Shown here in pieces: positions 1-5,998 of a stretch of 10,472 bases of DNA. The DNA comes from an uncultured Eubacterium sp. (lineage in GTDB: Bacteria; Bacillota; Clostridia; Lachnospirales; Lachnospiraceae). The notes beneath the pieces are model-generated. The model was not told where the DNA came from and made no database searches. It saw only the letters and a list, made by a program, of their open reading frames with translations. The number at the start of each line of letters is the position of its first letter. Positions within the stretch are counted from its first letter, which is position 1. Location: contig URAI01000085.1 in NCBI GenBank assembly GCA_900545725.1, forward strand, positions 1 to 10,472, written 5' to 3'. The position numbers and the translations under genes were made by a program.

Positions 1-10
1 AATCTTACAT

Positions 11-60
11 ATCAGCCACATCCTGCCCGTCTCTACACCCTTGTTTCAACAAATCTCAAT
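11..60 (-). repeat. Left copy of 50-bp inverted terminal repeat, directly after the mntP stop
   Basis: Read on the minus strand, the 50 bases directly after the mntP TAA match the last 50 bases of the window on the plus strand at 48 of 50 positions; the shared core includes GTTGAAACAAGGGTGTAGAG. The similarity stops at the stop codon on one side and at the GAT end on the other, with 10 more bases beyond it here. I see no U-tract or strong stem, so it does not look like an ordinary terminator. The only fold visible is a 4-bp TTGT/ACAA stem with a TGAA loop. What it does is unknown. Confidence 0.9.
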
Positions 61-618
61 TTATAAGATACCCAGTCCATCAAGAAGTACTTTAAGACCT
101 ATAAGAATAAGTATCACACCGCCGCAAATTTCAGCTTTTGACTGGTATTTGCTGCCAAAGATACTACCAATTTTTACACCAATGGCTGAACAGACAAAAG
201 TTACAACACCGATAAATGATACGGCAGGAATAATATTTACCTGAAGAAATGCGAATGTAACCCCAACCGCTAAAGCGTCAATACTTGTTGCAATTGCAAG
301 AAGAAACATATTTTTGACATCCATGGAGGCATCGACTTTCTCTTCATCTCCAAGAGCCTCTTTTATCATATTTGCACCAAGTATAAGCAGCAGGATAAAT
401 GCAATCCAGTGTGCGTATTTTGTAATCATATCAGCAAAGAAGCTTCCAAGAAAATATCCGATAAGCGGCATGAGAGCCTGAAATCCTCCGAACCATAAAC
501 CGGCAATACACATATGCTTTACTTTGATTTTTCCAAGGGAGAGTCCTTTACATATAGAAACCGCAAATGCATCCATTGACAATCCGACTGCAAGAATAAA
601 TAATTCCGCTAAATTCAT
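61..618 (-). CDS. mntP: MntP-family manganese efflux pump
   Basis: This inner-membrane exporter removes excess Mn(II) from the cytoplasm. The protein is 185 aa from the chosen start, the normal family length, with about six membrane segments arranged as two three-helix halves. Each half carries the family's acidic signature: LSMDAFAVS near residue 16 and ATSIDALAVG near residue 114. These aspartates are the membrane-embedded metal-binding candidates. An ATG four codons upstream (position 630) extends the frame, but the GAGGA Shine-Dalgarno overlaps that longer reading and lies 5 nt before the ATG at 618. That start gives the usual MNLAELFILAVGLSMDAF beginning. Control appears to be by the manganese riboswitch and terminator upstream. 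The C-terminus is natural, so the repeat beyond the stop has not truncated it. Confidence 0.95.
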   Translation of the reverse strand: MNLAELFILAVGLSMDAFAVSICKGLSLGKIKVKHMCIAGLWFGGFQALMPLIGYFLGSFFADMITKYAHWIAFILLLILGANMIKEALGDEEKVDASMDVKNMFLLAIATSIDALAVGVTFAFLQVNIIPAVSFIGVVTFVCSAIGVKIGSIFGSKYQSKAEICGGVILILIGLKVLLDGLGIL

Positions 619-705
619 CATAGTCCTCATTTCTGCACACTGATATTATATATTCTGATGAAACAAGTGTGCATGGAACATCAGAAGTCAAAGGAAAGTA
701 CAAAT

Positions 706-744
706 AAAAAAGAGACCTATAGACGAAAAACGTCTATAAGTCTC
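706..744 (-). terminator. Intrinsic terminator of the mntP riboswitch expression platform
   Basis: On the minus strand GAGACTTATAGACG and CGTCTATAGGTCTC form a 14-bp stem with one G-U pair around a TTTTT loop, followed by TTTTTT. It lies in the mntP leader, about 90 nt before the start codon. Its 5' arm contains CTTAT, the same bases that close aptamer helix P1, so terminator and closed aptamer exclude each other. Binding of Mn would therefore favour read-through. Confidence 0.88.
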
Positions 745-829
745 ATCATTTAATGATATACCGGGTTCTTTTTAACCATTGTGTCGATATAACAACATAC
801 ATTTGCATGTACGCTGACTACTCCCTTAT
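736..829 (-). promoter_or_regulatory. yybP-ykoY manganese riboswitch (probable) controlling mntP
   Basis: The minus-strand leader carries AAGGGAGTAG (827-818), close to the conserved 5' loop box GGGGAGUAG of the yybP-ykoY class. It continues with a 7-bp hairpin (CGTACAT/ATGTATG), a small GGTT/AACC hairpin, an AACCCGG segment resembling the conserved ACCGG box, and an ATCAT/ATGAT hairpin followed by GAGACTTAT. ATAAG (829-825) pairs with CTTAT (740-736) to close P1. The family is known to sense Mn(II) and commonly precedes mntP. Here the 3' P1 strand overlaps the terminator stem, so this is probably an ON switch at transcription level. The match is by eye, and some helices are shorter than in the best-known examples. 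Confidence 0.77.
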
Positions 830-839
830 GTGGCAATAC

Positions 840-867
840 TTTATCATTAAAAATATAAGTTAGTCAA
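840..867 (-). promoter_or_regulatory. Candidate sigma-A promoter for the mntP riboswitch transcript
   Basis: On the minus strand TTGACT (867-862) and GATAAA (845-840) are separated by 16 bp. This predicts initiation near 833, a few bases before the aptamer's first paired base, as expected for a riboswitch leader. A second TTGACT (933-928) lies further upstream but overlaps the end of the small ORF and has a worse-spaced -10. Confidence 0.55.
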
Positions 868-922
868 TACGAACGCATAAAATTTTAATGGGAATATCCT
901 TTTATAAATTATAAATACCAAT

Positions 923-1063
923 TTATAAGTCAATATGCATTTCATTAGGGATTCTTAAATAATTAATAGCCATGTAGGGTGCATTTTTAGTACCTGCTGC
1001 ATTAAGGGCGGCTATAAAATTCCAGTCGAGATTCTGTAATAATAAATTGATTAATTTTTTCAT
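923..1063 (-). CDS. Small unrecognised ORF, 46 aa
   Basis: I do not recognise this peptide. A GGAGG Shine-Dalgarno lies 7 nt before the ATG at 1063. The peptide begins MKKLINLLLQNLDWNFIAAL, a basic then hydrophobic, amphipathic-looking segment. It ends in a polar, proline-containing tail (INYLRIPNEMHIDL). There is no Cys and no Ser. In outline (short, amphipathic N-terminus, I-P-x-E tail) it recalls AgrD-type signalling precursors. However, the thiolactone cysteine is absent and no AgrB, histidine kinase or peptide exporter gene adjoins it, so I do not make that call. An AT-only hairpin (909-928) overlaps its stop codon. It lies upstream of the mntP promoter on the same strand. Good SD and ordered composition argue for translation; its short length argues for caution. 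Confidence 0.5.
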   Translation of the reverse strand: MKKLINLLLQNLDWNFIAALNAAGTKNAPYMAINYLRIPNEMHIDL

Positions 1064-1073
1064 AAGTAACCTC

Positions 1074-1147
1074 CATTCTGCAGTTTTCTGACTACGCTTG
1101 TTTTACCGGAAAATATTTAACAGCAGAATGCAACCGGAAAAATATTT
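1074..1147 (-). promoter_or_regulatory. Structured leader of the 46-aa ORF: direct repeat plus SD-adjacent inverted repeat
   Basis: Two nearly identical elements, ACCGGAAAATATTT (1105-1118) and ACCGGAAAAATATTT (1133-1147, plus-strand spelling), sit 28 bp apart start to start. Between them lies GCAGAATG (1123-1130), the reverse complement of CATTCTGC (1074-1081). On the minus-strand transcript the downstream copy of this pair abuts the GGAGG of the ORF. Pairing could change access to the ribosome-binding site, and the repeated elements could be a tandem binding site. Function is inference. Confidence 0.4.
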
Positions 1148-1168
1148 GGCGGAACAATGTAATCTGAA

Positions 1169-1177
1169 AGTATAACA
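1169..1177 (-). promoter_or_regulatory. Extended -10 promoter candidate for the 46-aa ORF
   Basis: On the minus strand TGTTATACT fits an extended -10 element (TGnTATAMT). It would start RNA near 1162 and give a leader of about 100 nt before the small ORF. No good -35 is present, which extended -10 promoters tolerate. It lies just past the terminator at 1182-1220, so the ORF need not depend on upstream transcription. Confidence 0.4.
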
Positions 1178-1181
1178 TATA

Positions 1182-1220
1182 CAAAAAAGGCGGTCTATAC
1201 AATATGTATAAACCGCCTTT
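1182..1220 (-). terminator. Strong intrinsic terminator, minus strand
   Basis: AAAGGCGGTTTATAC and GTATAGACCGCCTTT form a 15-bp stem with one G-U pair and a 5-nt loop, followed by TTTTTT on the minus strand. The plus-strand version has a C-A mismatch and only TTT after the stem, so the main direction is minus. There is no protein-coding gene upstream on that strand within the window, so what it terminates is unclear: a very short RNA from the promoter at 1240-1270, or antisense transcription from the MATE side. Confidence 0.8.
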
Positions 1221-1239
1221 GGTTATTTGAGTTATATCT

Positions 1240-1270
1240 ATTATACATCTTTTAATATGGTGCTTGTCAA
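1240..1270 (-). promoter_or_regulatory. Promoter-like pair just upstream of the minus-strand terminator
   Basis: Perfect TTGACA (1270-1265) and TATAAT (1245-1240) boxes lie on the minus strand with a long 19-bp spacer. Initiation would be near 1233, only about 13 nt before the terminator stem begins. The product would be an RNA of about 50 nt consisting mainly of the terminator hairpin. The 19-bp spacing is typical of promoters needing an activator such as a MerR-type protein, but no matching palindrome is seen here. Confidence 0.4.
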
Positions 1271-1536
1271 TATTAATTAGAAAGTTTAAACTAAGTAAAG
1301 TCAATGAAATAAAATACTATACAATATAAAATAATTCATGCATAATCAGTATTAATGTGAAGAGGATTATATCTCAAATGGGTTTGCATTAAAGTGTTTA
1401 ATGAAAAAGTACATTAAGAAATTAATGAAAAAATTAAATATAAATACGCAGATTATACTAAAAAATAATGCAAAAACATTAAAATATAAACTTCACACTA
1501 AATATAAATATATGAAAGGAAAATATAATAATTACA
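1271..1536. other. AT-rich intergenic gap before the first MATE gene
   Basis: No ORF with a credible ribosome-binding site and no strong stem-loop was found here. A TATACT box (1454-1459, plus) could serve the MATE gene but lacks a good -35. Two copies of TTAATGAAAAA occur near 1398-1430. The stretch is otherwise featureless to me. Confidence 0.5.
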
Positions 1537-2829
1537 ATGAGTATTAAGAAAAAATTTGCAAAATATGTCTCGCTTAATGTACTTGGAATGTTAGGCTTAT
1601 CCTGTTATATTATTGCAGACTCCTATTTTATTGCGAAAGCACAGGGAACTAACGGACTTACTGCACTTAATCTAGTATTGCCGGTATACAATATTATATT
1701 TGCAATAGGTTCAATGATTGGTGTGGGTTCGGCAATACGATATGTTGTTGAAAAGGCACAGCAAAGAAAGACTGCGGATAATTATCTTTTTAATGCGATT
1801 GCATTTACAACAGTTATAGGTCTTATGTTTTCGTTTATAGGACTGGTTTTTCCAGAAAAACTACTACAGCTTTTAGGTGCTGACAGCGTGATAGTAGCAA
1901 CAGGTACGACCTATACAAGAATATTTATGGCGTTTTCACCGGTGTTTATGTGGAATTATGTTGCAAATGCATATGTAAGGAATGATGGTGCGCCGACAAG
2001 AGCCATGATAGCAACATTGTCAAGCAGCTTTTTTAATATAGCCTTTGATTACGTGCTTATGTTTCCCTTGAAAATGGGAATGGCAGGTGCGGCGCTTGCA
2101 ACTGCACTTTCACCTGTTGTTGGTATAGCAGTATGTATGACGCATATTCTGTCAAAAAACAGTCATATAAGATTAAAGATATGTGTGCCATCAGTTGTAA
2201 TGCTTATAAAGTCCTGTCAGGTTGGTATATCTGCGTTTGTCGGAGAGGTATCATCAGGCGTTATTACACTTGCATTTAATTTTTTAATGATGCGGTGTTC
2301 AGGAAATGTAGGTGTTGCAGCTTATGGTGTTGTTGCAAATGTAGCACTTGTAGTGGTTGCGGTATTTAACGGAATAGCTTTAGGAAGCCAGCCTCTGATA
2401 AGTGAAAGTTATGGAAAGCGTGAATATAAAGAGGTAAAGATATTAAAGCATATGTCATATATTACGGCATTTGCAGCTGCATGTATATTATACACATTTT
2501 TATTTTTGGAAGCATCACTTGTTGTAATGATATTTAACAGCGAACATAATGAATTACTTGCTCAATATGCTGAACCTGGAGTACGACTGTATTTTACCGG
2601 AATATTCTTTGCCGGACTTAACATAGTCGGAAGCAGTTTTTATAGTGCTACAGAGAAAGCAAGGATAGCATTTGTGGTATCAATGTCAAGAGGTTTTGTG
2701 CTTATACTTATATCGGCATTTACAATGGCAGCTTTATTTGGAATGGATGGAATATGGCTGGCTTATGTTGTAAGTGAAGCATTAACATTTATAATAATGT
2801 GTGTACTTGAAACAATAAGAATTAATTAA
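1537..2829 (+). CDS. MATE family efflux transporter (first of two)
   Basis: This is a cation-coupled multidrug/toxin exporter of the inner membrane, 430 aa with about 12 hydrophobic segments in two six-helix halves. The first half has the family's early pattern, IADSYFIAKAQGTNGLTALNL followed by a Pro-containing helix (LVLPVYNI) and a glycine-rich GSMIGVGSA. The second begins near residue 235 (EVSSGVITLAFNFLMM) and contains GIALGSQPLISESYGK. It is slightly shorter than typical 440-460 aa members but complete. The ATG at 1537 is poorly served: the nearest AAGGA ends at 1520, 16 nt away, and no in-frame ATG, GTG or TTG start lies closer. Substrate cannot be told from sequence. No regulator gene adjoins it, and I see no clear terminator after it. 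Confidence 0.92.
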   Translation: MSIKKKFAKYVSLNVLGMLGLSCYIIADSYFIAKAQGTNGLTALNLVLPVYNIIFAIGSMIGVGSAIRYVVEKAQQRKTADNYLFNAIAFTTVIGLMFSFIGLVFPEKLLQLLGADSVIVATGTTYTRIFMAFSPVFMWNYVANAYVRNDGAPTRAMIATLSSSFFNIAFDYVLMFPLKMGMAGAALATALSPVVGIAVCMTHILSKNSHIRLKICVPSVVMLIKSCQVGISAFVGEVSSGVITLAFNFLMMRCSGNVGVAAYGVVANVALVVVAVFNGIALGSQPLISESYGKREYKEVKILKHMSYITAFAAACILYTFLFLEASLVVMIFNSEHNELLAQYAEPGVRLYFTGIFFAGLNIVGSSFYSATEKARIAFVVSMSRGFVLILISAFTMAALFGMDGIWLAYVVSEALTFIIMCVLETIRIN

Positions 2830-3070
2830 AAACAAGATGATTGATAAAAAAATATCAAAATATATGCATGAAATAAGGTGAAATTGCACAAATAAATAAT
2901 GTGAAAATATTCAAAAAAATAATGAATAGACTGCTAATAAGCGTGATATATGCTGAAAAGAATAGATAATAATTGATATTATATTTGATTTAAGTAGAAT
3001 ATAAAGCGCTATTTAAAGGCTAAGACTGTTAATATTTAAACATTTAAAAAAAAATTAAGAATATTTTTGG
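2830..3070. other. AT-rich intergenic gap after the MATE gene
   Basis: Nothing convincing is seen in this stretch. A 14-codon ORF starting at the ATG near 2837 has no Shine-Dalgarno. There is no GC-rich hairpin with a T-run, so the end of the MATE transcript is not obvious. Confidence 0.5.
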
Positions 3071-3099
3071 TTGATTTATTTTGTTGAATTATGTATACT
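3071..3099 (+). promoter_or_regulatory. pckA promoter candidate
   Basis: TTGATT (3071-3076) and TATACT (3094-3099) are separated by exactly 17 bp. Initiation near 3106 gives a long leader of about 175 nt before pckA. Confidence 0.6.
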
Positions 3100-3105
3100 A
3101 AAACA

Positions 3106-3280
3106 AGCAGTGATAGAGTGTTTCTATATTATTATATAGAATAAACATATCTATCTACATAATTAAAAGAAGATTCATGTTATTAGATATTAGAATTTTC
3201 GATTAATTACAAAATGTCATAATTCCCGCGTATGTGGGTATTTTATGAATTACTTTTAAAGAAAAGAGGTATATTACAAG
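3106..3280 (+). promoter_or_regulatory. Long hairpin-containing 5' leader of pckA
   Basis: Two stem-loops are visible. One is an AT-rich perfect 8-bp hairpin, TTCTATAT/ATATAGAA (3122-3141). The other (3217-3248) has a CCCGC/GTGGG core with a GTAT loop, inside outer arms TCATAA/TTATGA. The second ends about 16 nt before the AGAGG ribosome-binding site (3265-3269), which is 11 nt from the ATG. A role in mRNA stability or regulation is possible. It matches no riboswitch class that I recognise. Confidence 0.4.
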
Positions 3281-4885
3281 ATGGCAGTAATTGATTTAAG
3301 TAAGTATGGCATTACAGGTGCAACAGAAATCGTTCATAATCCTTCTTATGAATTATTATTTGAAGAAGAGACATCTTCAAAGAACGAAGGATATGAAATC
3401 GGTAAGGAAAGCGAACTCGGAGCTGTCAATGTTATGACAGGTATCTACACAGGTCGTTCTCCTAAGGATAAGTATATCGTAGTTGATGAGAATTCTAAGG
3501 ACACAGTATGGTGGACATCAGATGAATATAAGAATGATAACCATCCAATGTCAGAAGACGTATGGGCTAAGGTTAAGGATATTGCTAAGGCAGAGCTTTC
3601 TAATAAGAAGCTTTATGTAGTAGATGCATTCTGTGGAGCTAATAAGGACACAAGAATGGCAGTTCGTTTCATCGTTGAAGTTGCATGGCAGGCACATTTC
3701 GTAACTAACATGTTCATTAAGCCAACAGCTGAAGAACTTGAAAACTTTGAGCCTGATTTCGTTGTATATAATGCATCTAAGGCTAAGGTTTCTAACTATG
3801 CAGAATTAGGTCTTAACTCAGAGACATGTGTAGCATTCAATATCACAAGCCATGAGCAGGTAATTATTAATACATGGTACGGTGGAGAGATGAAGAAGGG
3901 TATGTTCTCAATGATGAACTATTACCTTCCATTAAAGGGTTTGGCTTCAATGCACTGTTCAGCTAACACAGACTTAAATGGTGAGAATACAGCAATCTTC
4001 TTTGGTCTTTCAGGAACAGGTAAGACAACACTTTCAACAGATCCTAAGAGACTTCTTATCGGTGATGATGAACATGGCTGGGATGATAACGGTGTATTCA
4101 ACTTTGAAGGCGGATGCTATGCTAAGGTTATCAATCTTGATAAGGAATCAGAACCTGATATTTACAATGCTATTAAGAGAAACGCTCTTCTTGAGAACGT
4201 TACACTTGATGAGAATGGTAAGATTGATTTTGCAGATAAGAGTGTAACAGAGAATACTCGTGTATCTTATCCAATTAACCATATTAAGAATATTGTACGT
4301 CCTATTTCTTCTGCTCCAGCAGCTAAGAATGTAATATTCCTTTCAGCAGATGCATTTGGTGTACTTCCTCCGGTATCTATACTTACACCGGAACAGACAC
4401 AGTACTATTTCCTTTCAGGATTTACTGCTAAGCTTGCCGGTACAGAAAGAGGTATTACAGAGCCTACTCCAACATTCTCAGCTTGCTTTGGACAGGCATT
4501 CCTTGAGCTTCATCCTACAAAGTATGCAGAAGAACTTGTTAAGAAGATGGAAAAGAGTGGAGCTAAGGCTTACTTAGTAAACACAGGCTGGAATGGAACA
4601 GGTAAGAGAATATCTATTAAGGATACTCGTGGTATCATTGATGCAATTCTTTCAGGTGCTATTAATACAGCTCCTACAAAGAAGATTCCAATGTTCAACT
4701 TTGAAGTTCCAACAGAGCTTCCAGGCGTAGATTCAGGTATCCTTGATCCAAGAGATACATATGCTGATGTTTCTGAATGGGAGACAAAGGCTAAGGATCT
4801 TGCTGCAAGATTTAACAAGAACTTTGTTAAGTATGAAGGCAATGATGCTGGTAAGGCATTAGTAAGTGCTGGTCCACAGCTTTAA
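3281..4885 (+). CDS. pckA: ATP-dependent phosphoenolpyruvate carboxykinase
   Basis: EC 4.1.1.49: interconverts oxaloacetate plus ATP with PEP, CO2 and ADP in the cytosol. In gut anaerobes it often runs towards oxaloacetate, fixing CO2 and making ATP. The 534-aa length is standard for the ATP-using family. Visible motifs are the substrate-binding TGRSPKDKY (Arg59), YGGEMKKG (Tyr200, Lys206, metal and substrate site), SMHCSAN (His225), the P-loop GLSGTGKTTLS (residues 242-252, Lys248), the metal-binding LIGDDEHGW (Asp262/Asp263) and the nucleotide-site segment KRISIKDTR near residue 450. Every key residue is present. Codons are strongly biased (lysine nearly always AAG), as for a highly expressed gene. 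It is apparently monocistronic, with its own promoter, long leader and terminator. Confidence 0.98.
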   Translation: MAVIDLSKYGITGATEIVHNPSYELLFEEETSSKNEGYEIGKESELGAVNVMTGIYTGRSPKDKYIVVDENSKDTVWWTSDEYKNDNHPMSEDVWAKVKDIAKAELSNKKLYVVDAFCGANKDTRMAVRFIVEVAWQAHFVTNMFIKPTAEELENFEPDFVVYNASKAKVSNYAELGLNSETCVAFNITSHEQVIINTWYGGEMKKGMFSMMNYYLPLKGLASMHCSANTDLNGENTAIFFGLSGTGKTTLSTDPKRLLIGDDEHGWDDNGVFNFEGGCYAKVINLDKESEPDIYNAIKRNALLENVTLDENGKIDFADKSVTENTRVSYPINHIKNIVRPISSAPAAKNVIFLSADAFGVLPPVSILTPEQTQYYFLSGFTAKLAGTERGITEPTPTFSACFGQAFLELHPTKYAEELVKKMEKSGAKAYLVNTGWNGTGKRISIKDTRGIIDAILSGAINTAPTKKIPMFNFEVPTELPGVDSGILDPRDTYADVSEWETKAKDLAARFNKNFVKYEGNDAGKALVSAGPQL

Positions 4886-4914
4886 TAAGAATAATACATT
4901 TATGTAATGAAGAT

Positions 4915-4941
4915 ATTATATAAAAATTATATTTATATAAT
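4915..4941 (+). other. AT-only perfect hairpin after pckA
   Basis: ATTATATAAA and TTTATATAAT form a perfect 10-bp stem with a 7-nt loop, 30 nt after the pckA stop. It lacks G-C pairs and a T-run, so it is a weak terminator at best. It could protect the pckA mRNA 3' end, or be chance in AT-rich DNA. Confidence 0.35.
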
Positions 4942-4967
4942 TCTTGACAAAATGTAGATAATATGAT

Positions 4968-5011
4968 AAGGACTGTATCTTCTTATAGAGTTGATACAGT
5001 CCTTATTTATT
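4968..5011 (+). terminator. pckA intrinsic terminator
   Basis: AAGGACTGTATC (4968-4979) and GATACAGTCCTT (4993-5004) form a perfect 12-bp stem with a 13-nt loop, followed by TTATTTATT. It lies about 80 nt after the pckA stop and before the next promoter. Confidence 0.88.
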
Positions 5012-5052
5012 GATTATGAAATTTTCAAACGTATAAGTTTTAATATAATGTA

Positions 5053-5061
5053 TGATATAAT
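5053..5061 (+). promoter_or_regulatory. Extended -10 promoter of the C_GCAxxG_C_C gene
   Basis: TGATATAAT is a perfect extended -10 element; no good -35 lies 17 bp upstream. Initiation near 5068 gives a leader of about 45 nt with AGGAG (5103-5107) 6 nt before the ATG. Confidence 0.6.
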
Positions 5062-5113
5062 AACTTGTACAGATAATAAAACTTAAGAATAAAATAATAA
5101 AAAGGAGTCAGAT

Positions 5114-5503
5114 ATGACTAAAAGAGTAGAAGAGGCTGTTAATAATAAGAAAAACGGATGTAATTGCGCACAGGCAGTTGCATGTGCCTTCTGCGACTAT
5201 GCAGGCATAAGTGAAGATGAGATGAAAAAGATTACTCAGGGTTTTGCAGCAGGAATGGGAACTATGGAGGGAAGCTGCGGTGCAATTGCAGGTGCAGCAG
5301 TTGTGCTTGGAATGGCAAATGATAATCCCGGTAAGACATTTAAAGATATACGCGGTATTATGAGTCAGTTTAAGGATCAGAATGGTTCTGTTATATGTAA
5401 GGAACTTAAAGGGCTTGAAACCGGAGAGGTACTCCGTGAATGTAATGACTGTGTAATGGATGCAGCCATGCTGCTTGAAGAAGCTCTTGAAGAGAATAAT
5501 TAA
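5114..5503 (+). CDS. C_GCAxxG_C_C family protein (redox/metal-type cysteine motif)
   Basis: This 129-aa soluble protein belongs to the family named after its conserved cysteine pattern (Pfam C_GCAxxG_C_C). Visible elements in order are GCNCAQAV (Cys16, Cys18), further Cys24 and Cys27, EGSCGAIAGA (Cys55) in a glycine-rich stretch, Cys95 (VICKELKG) and the closing C-x2-C, Cys110/Cys113 (RECNDCVMDA). The family is widespread in anaerobes and its biochemistry is unsettled. The clustered cysteines suggest metal or redox-cofactor binding; that is inference. There is no signal peptide. The ribosome-binding site and promoter are strong. The 82-aa gene downstream follows after 64 nt with no terminator between, so the two are probably one transcript. 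Confidence 0.9.
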   Translation: MTKRVEEAVNNKKNGCNCAQAVACAFCDYAGISEDEMKKITQGFAAGMGTMEGSCGAIAGAAVVLGMANDNPGKTFKDIRGIMSQFKDQNGSVICKELKGLETGEVLRECNDCVMDAAMLLEEALEENN

Positions 5504-5507
5504 AATC

Positions 5508-5549
5508 AATTGTGCGGTTTAGATTGTATTGAAGAATTGTGCAGTTAAA
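5508..5549 (+). repeat. Short imperfect direct repeat between two genes
   Basis: AATTGTGCGGTTTA (5508-5521) recurs as AATTGTGCAGTTAAA (5535-5549), 27 bp apart, in the gap before the 82-aa gene. Function is unknown; it may be a local duplication. Confidence 0.4.
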
Positions 5550-5567
5550 CTGATAATGAGGATTATT

Positions 5568-5816
5568 ATGGGATTGTTTAAAAGTGGGAATGAAAAAGAA
5601 CTTGAACGACTTACCAGCCGGTTAGAAATGGACATGGCAAATAATTATAAAGACAACGCACAGGCAGATTTTTGCGAACTGGAAGAGCTTTATAATCAGT
5701 TAAAGAAAAATAGTGAACTTAAAACAAAGACATGTGATAAATATGAACGTTTAATTGATATTTACAAAGATAAGCTAAAAGGATATACCCATAAGGAGCA
5801 GAAGCCGGAATGGTAA
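5568..5816 (+). CDS. Small charged helical protein, 82 aa, function unknown
   Basis: I do not recognise the family. The chosen start at 5568 has TGAGGA 5 nt upstream and gives MGLFKSGNEKELERLTSRLE. The longer frame from 5529 would add 13 residues without its own Shine-Dalgarno. The protein is rich in Glu and Lys, with leucine-type heptad spacing around residues 10-70 (ELERLTSRLEMDM, then CELEELYNQLKK, then YERLIDIYKDKLKG), and should be mostly alpha-helical, perhaps coiled coil. There is no membrane segment or signal peptide. It is probably co-transcribed with the C_GCAxxG_C_C gene, which is the only hint to its role. Confidence 0.75.
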   Translation: MGLFKSGNEKELERLTSRLEMDMANNYKDNAQADFCELEELYNQLKKNSELKTKTCDKYERLIDIYKDKLKGYTHKEQKPEW

Positions 5817-5911
5817 TGATTAAAAATCTGGTTAATATAGAAGCTGTTATATTACAAATTGTATAAAATTAAGAAATACACGATAATTATGTAAAAAATT
5901 TCATTTATGGG

Positions 5912-5940
5912 ATTACAAATCATAAAAAATTGTATATAAT
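5912..5940 (+). promoter_or_regulatory. eda promoter candidate
   Basis: ATTACA (5912-5917) and a perfect TATAAT (5935-5940) are spaced by 17 bp. RNA would start near 5947. The leader then has a perfect 6-bp hairpin ATCATC/GATGAT with a GTATA loop (5956-5972), just before AAGGAG (5980-5985). Confidence 0.65.
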
Positions 5941-5998
5941 AGTCTTAAGCCAAGAATCATCGTATAGATGATAGTAAGAAAGGAGTTTATATTTTATT

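Noticed and set aside
11..60. Terminal repeat as a simple mntP terminator
   Set aside because: There is no stable stem and no T-run; only a 4-bp stem can be drawn.
923..1063. AgrD-type cyclic autoinducer precursor
   Set aside because: Overall shape is similar, but the ring-forming Cys (or Ser) is missing and no agrB or kinase gene is beside it.
1061..1304. 70-codon open frame on the minus strand (1092-1304)
   Set aside because: It runs through the terminator hairpin and leader repeats, has no Shine-Dalgarno and has ordinary noncoding composition.
2837..2881. 14-codon ORF downstream of the first MATE gene
   Set aside because: No ribosome-binding site, very short, and in AT-rich noncoding DNA.
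4944..4972. TTGACA before the pckA terminator as a promoter
   Set aside because: No acceptable -10 lies at 15-19 bp, and any transcript would enter the terminator at once.
5108..5509. Long minus-strand open frame opposite the C_GCAxxG_C_C gene
   Set aside because: The plus strand has a clear family motif, promoter and ribosome-binding site; the antisense frame is a shadow.
5833..5854. TAATATA/TATATTA hairpin as terminator of the two-gene unit
   Set aside because: Only seven A-T pairs and no T-run; too weak to call.
5809..5865. 18-codon ORF after the 82-aa gene
   Set aside because: It overlaps the preceding stop codon, has no Shine-Dalgarno and its composition is uninformative.
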